From positions 1 to 15,921 of the forward strand of contig DUOU01000073.1 of the NCBI GenBank assembly GCA_012838685.1: DNA of 15,921 nucleotides, written 5' to 3'. Positions within the stretch are counted from its first letter, which is position 1. Each line of letters begins with the position of its first letter. The position numbers and the translations under genes were made by a program. Under the pieces are notes generated by a model. The model saw only the letters and a list, made by a program, of their open reading frames with translations. It was not told where the DNA came from and made no database searches. This stretch comes from Bacteroidota bacterium. Lineage in GTDB: Bacteria; Bacteroidota; Bacteroidia; Bacteroidales; VadinHA17. Positions 13,202 through 15,921 of this stretch are shown one piece after another.

Positions 13202-14335
13202 CTACTTAAACAGGAGCCGGGCGAAAGTGTTCAGGTAAATCCTCCAGTTGGCCCATGTGTGTCCACCTCCGGTAATGAAGAAAGTGTGTTCCATCCCGTT
13301 GCGGGTGAGGGCAGCATCGAGGTTCTGGTTATTTGGGAAGGCGAAATCATCGGTCCCGCACGCTAACCAGTAAAGTTTGTATCCGGCGGCCTTGACCTTT
13401 TGCAGTTGCGGATCTATGGTTGCGGCATCTCCTCCCATGCCCGCACTGAGTGGGAGGATGTAGTCGAAGGTGCCGGGGAACGCTATCGAAGCGGCGGTGG
13501 TGTGGCCGCCTCCCATGGAGAGCCCGGATAATGCCCTGGCGGAACGGTCAGGGATGGCTCGGTAGTGGCTCTCGATGTAAGGTATGATGTCGTTGACGAG
13601 GCTTCTGACATACAGGTTGACGTTGTTGGGATCGTTGCGGTCGAATGTTTTCTGTTCGAGCATAAGGGTTTGGGCGGCCTGTTGGCCGGGATTGCCGTTG
13701 GGCATGACGCAGATCATGGGAACGGCGAGACCCTTTTCAATGAGGTTGTCGAGTATCTGGCGGGCGCGGCCCATGGTTGACCACGCATCCTCGTCACCGC
13801 CGGCGCCGTGCAGCAGGTAGAGCACGGGATAATCCTTGCCGCTGGTGTCATAACCATAAGGGGTGTAGACGAACATTCTGCGTTTCAAGCCGATGGTCGG
13901 GGAGTCGTACCAAACCCTGCTCAGGTTACCGCGCTGGTTAGCCTCGAAGTAGTTTTCCGTGAGCTCACCGGGAACGAGGAGGACGCTCATATAACGGTTG
14001 CCGTCCCTCTGGGTGAAGATGTTGTTGGCGTCGTTGACCGTCAGCCCGTCGACGATGAAGTTGTAGGTGTAGATCTCGGGAGCGGGCCTCTGGACGCTGA
14101 CGGACCACACGCCGAGGCTGTCCCTCACCATGTTGACGGACGAGTTGCCGCTGGCCATCCATGAACCGTAAAGACGGACAAGCTTGGCCTGGGGGGCCGA
14201 AATCCTGAAAGTCACGGTGGTCTCCCCTATCTCGGGAGAGACCACCGGTGCGCTCCTCGCGAAGTTCGCCAGCTCCTGGGAACGCGATCCCACCGCGGCC
14301 GACAAACAAAAAAGTACAAGTAACAATCTTTTCAT
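13202..14335 (-). CDS. CE1-type secreted esterase, paralog 5 (GHT subgroup, GC-rich)
   Basis: The 377-residue product is the promoter-proximal member of the array. The signal peptide covers residues 3-19 (cleavage S19|Q20). An E-set/CBM48-like domain spans about 32-123 (VRLYGSW, IYTYNFIVDG). The hydrolase domain has YPVLYLLHGAGGDEDAW at 169-185. The triad is Ser273 in GLSMGGGHT, Asp330 in CGTDDF and His359 in GGGHTWANWR. The coding region is GC-rich (40 of 60 at 14221-14280), although the first codons and the upstream region are AT-rich. A TAnnTTTG-type element lies about 47 bp upstream of the ATG. It is divergent from the M28 peptidase gene. Its role as a polysaccharide acyl esterase outside the cytoplasm is inferred from the CE1 family. 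Confidence 0.9.
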   Translation of the reverse strand: MKRLLLVLFCLSAAVGSRSQELANFARSAPVVSPEIGETTVTFRISAPQAKLVRLYGSWMASGNSSVNMVRDSLGVWSVSVQRPAPEIYTYNFIVDGLTVNDANNIFTQRDGNRYMSVLLVPGELTENYFEANQRGNLSRVWYDSPTIGLKRRMFVYTPYGYDTSGKDYPVLYLLHGAGGDEDAWSTMGRARQILDNLIEKGLAVPMICVMPNGNPGQQAAQTLMLEQKTFDRNDPNNVNLYVRSLVNDIIPYIESHYRAIPDRSARALSGLSMGGGHTTAASIAFPGTFDYILPLSAGMGGDAATIDPQLQKVKAAGYKLYWLACGTDDFAFPNNQNLDAALTRNGMEHTFFITGGGHTWANWRIYLNTFARLLFK

Positions 14336-14381
14336 CTGATAAAAGTTTAATAGGTTATCTGTCTTGATTAATTCATAAATT

Positions 14382-14389
14382 CAAAGTTA
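14382..14389 (-). promoter_or_regulatory. Candidate -7 element of the paralog 5-4 unit
   Basis: The minus strand reads TAACTTTG, a full match to TAnnTTTG, giving a leader of roughly 40 bases to the ATG at 14335. No TTTG is present at the -33 spacing, so an activator may be needed. Confidence 0.45.
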
Positions 14390-14503
14390 AGAATTAAAAA
14401 TTGATTTTTGCGACTGAATCCACTAGAAACAGCAACTTTATGTCAAGTCCTGTATAATTGGGAAAAAACTTGCCGTAAAATAGGTGAAATGGAATACACT
14501 GTT

Positions 14504-14511
14504 TATTTTTG
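14504..14511 (+). promoter_or_regulatory. Candidate -7 element of the M28 peptidase gene
   Basis: TATTTTTG matches TAnnTTTG and lies 49 bases before the ATG at 14561. A TTTG is not seen about 19 bases upstream. It forms a divergent promoter region with the esterase array, with the two -7 elements about 115 bases apart. Confidence 0.45.
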
Positions 14512-14560
14512 CCGTGTTGATAGGAAAGCAGAAAATATTTTAAAGTAAAAAAAAGTTGTT

Positions 14561-15921
14561 ATGAAGGTATTGTATAAGATATTGATTTTACTGTCGCTTG
14601 TTGGAATTTATTCGTGCAATGATGCCGGCAATGTCAAGGTTAGCCAGGCAACAATCGAAAAACATATGGAACGTTTATCGTCCGATGAATTTTTGGGTAG
14701 GATGCCCTTTACCGAGGGGGAGACAAAAACTGTAAATTATTTGGGCGAGGAGTTCGCCAAGCTTGGTCTTATGCCCGCGAATGGTGATAGTTATTTCCAG
14801 GAGGTGCCGATGATAGAGATAGATGGCACTCCTTCTGAAAAAATGATAATCACAGGTGGAAAAAATAAACTGGAGCTGAGTTTTTACGATGATTTTGTGG
14901 CTGTCTCCCCAAGAACGGATAGTTGGGTCGCTCTCGAAAATTCGGAGCTTATTTTTGCCGGATACGGAGTTGTTGCCCCTGAATATAACTGGAACGACTA
15001 TGAAGGTGTTGACTGGAAGGGCAAAACTGCAGTGGTATTGATCAATGACCCAGGATTCCGGTCGGGAGACACTACCCTTTTCAATGGCAACGCGATGACA
15101 TATTACGGCAGGTGGACCTACAAAAATGAAGAGGCTGCCAGGCAGGGTGCCGATGGGATTATTATCATACATGAGACCGAACCGGCAGCTTACGGCTGGA
15201 GCGTGGTACAATCGGGTTGGACCGGTCCGCAGTTGACACTGGAGAGTGATTTGCCCGTTACAAAAATTGAATCGTGGATCAGCAATGAAAGCGCGGAGAA
15301 GCTTTTTCAAATGTCGGCCTTAAAAGGGAAGGATTACAAAAAGATGGCCCAAACCAGGGGCTTTAAACCGGTACCGATGGGACTGAAGGTCTCTGTACAG
15401 GTTTCCAACAAAGTCAAAAGGGATGTTTCCAGGAATGTGATCGCTGTGTTGCCCGGAACAGACCTGAAAGACGAGTATATAATCTACTCCGCCCATTGGG
15501 ACCATTTGGGGATAGGCCGTCCCGTGAACAATGATTCAATTTATAACGGTGCGATAGACAACGCTTCCGGAACAGCCTCTCTCTTCGCTATAGCTGAAGC
15601 TTTCAAAGCTTCCAGACCCTCGAGAAGGTCTATTGTTTTCCTTGCGACAACCGGTGAAGAGCAGGGTTTGCTGGGGTCGGCCTATTATGCCGAAAATCCT
15701 CTGTTTCCTCCGGATAAGACGGTCGCCAATATCAATATGGACGCATTAAACAGTTGGGGCCCCATGAAAGATCTGACCATTATGGGATACGGACAATCGG
15801 AATTGGATCAATACGCCAAAACTGAAGCCGAGAAAATGGGACGTTATATTCTTCCGGACCTACACCCTGAAAATGGCTATTTTTATCGGGCCGACCATTT
15901 CAATTTCGCTAAAATAGGAAT
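14561..15921 (+). CDS. M28-family zinc metallopeptidase lipoprotein with PA-like insert, partial
   Basis: The frame opens with ATG at 14561 and is open to the window end (453 codons), so the C-terminus is missing. A lipoprotein signal peptide ends in IYSC (residues 16-19), suggesting membrane anchoring. Residues about 125-260 contain a PA-like domain (ELIFAGYGVVAPEYNW and GKTAVVLINDPGF). The M28 catalytic domain follows with all metal ligands in order: His312 in SAHWDHLG, Asp333 in AIDNASG, Glu366/Glu367 in TTGEEQGLLGS, Asp394 in NINMDAL and His446 in RADHFNF. Such enzymes are aminopeptidases or carboxypeptidases that trim peptides outside the cytoplasm. The opposite-strand frame at 14675-15310 is a shadow. 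It is divergent from the esterases, and a shared function is possible but not shown. Confidence 0.92.
   Translation, partial: MKVLYKILILLSLVGIYSCNDAGNVKVSQATIEKHMERLSSDEFLGRMPFTEGETKTVNYLGEEFAKLGLMPANGDSYFQEVPMIEIDGTPSEKMIITGGKNKLELSFYDDFVAVSPRTDSWVALENSELIFAGYGVVAPEYNWNDYEGVDWKGKTAVVLINDPGFRSGDTTLFNGNAMTYYGRWTYKNEEAARQGADGIIIIHETEPAAYGWSVVQSGWTGPQLTLESDLPVTKIESWISNESAEKLFQMSALKGKDYKKMAQTRGFKPVPMGLKVSVQVSNKVKRDVSRNVIAVLPGTDLKDEYIIYSAHWDHLGIGRPVNNDSIYNGAIDNASGTASLFAIAEAFKASRPSRRSIVFLATTGEEQGLLGSAYYAENPLFPPDKTVANINMDALNSWGPMKDLTIMGYGQSELDQYAKTEAEKMGRYILPDLHPENGYFYRADHFNFAKIG

Noticed and set aside
9287..14335. Conserved Cys pair in the GHT esterases (for example Cys209 and Cys326 of paralog 5), considered as a disulfide
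   Set aside because: They fall in strands (PMxCVMPNG and YWLACG) that are unlikely to be adjacent in an alpha/beta-hydrolase sheet, so a disulfide is not supported without a model.
1..15921. CRISPR arrays, insertion sequences, integrases, phage genes or toxin-antitoxin pairs
   Set aside because: No regularly spaced repeats, transposase or recombinase motifs, or terminal inverted repeats with target duplications were seen on either strand.

Overview
The window looks like a chromosomal segment from a member of the Bacteroidota, most likely the order Bacteroidales. The evidence is promoter -7 elements of the TAnnTTTG type, weak Shine-Dalgarno sequences, exported proteins whose predicted mature N-terminus is glutamine (the 'Bacteroidetes Q-rule'), and typical neighbours such as DUF3108, GH3, RecO and SpoIIE-type phosphatase genes. 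Base composition is moderate overall. There is one clearly AT-rich gene (5885-6541) and one clearly GC-rich block (about 11871-14320).

Layout. (1) 1-2936, minus strand: four co-oriented housekeeping or regulatory genes. In transcription order they are tsaB (tRNA t6A synthesis), a DUF3108 exported protein, efp (elongation factor P), and a GAF-like plus SpoIIE/PP2C phosphatase cut by the window edge. (2) 2937-5596, plus strand: recO, a GH3-family adenylate-forming enzyme, then tRNA-Arg(CCT) with its own promoter and terminator. (3) 5885-6541, plus strand: an AT-rich exported orphan protein. It faces the esterase array across a convergent intergenic region that holds a terminator. (4) 6651-14335, minus strand: an array of six esterase genes. 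One is an EstA-like lipoprotein with an Ig-like N-terminal region. The other five are paralogous CE1-type esterases, each with a signal peptide, a CBM48-like E-set domain and an alpha/beta-hydrolase domain. Spacing suggests the transcription units [13202-14335 + 12017-13162], [10610-11761], [9287-10426 + 8074-9261] and [6651-7949]. (5) 14561-end, plus strand: a divergently transcribed M28-family metallopeptidase lipoprotein, cut by the window edge.

How it fits together. Region 4 is the notable part. Five related secreted esterases plus one lipoprotein esterase would remove acyl groups (acetyl or feruloyl type) from plant polysaccharides outside the cytoplasm. This role is inferred from the family, because no glycoside hydrolase or SusC/SusD pair lies in the window. 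The paralogs fall into two subgroups by the sequence after the catalytic serine. One paralog has Glu in place of the catalytic Asp. The two distal paralogs are much richer in GC than the other three. The array looks like a repeatedly duplicated or imported degradative function. I see no wholly unfamiliar machinery, no transposase, no integrase and no CRISPR array.
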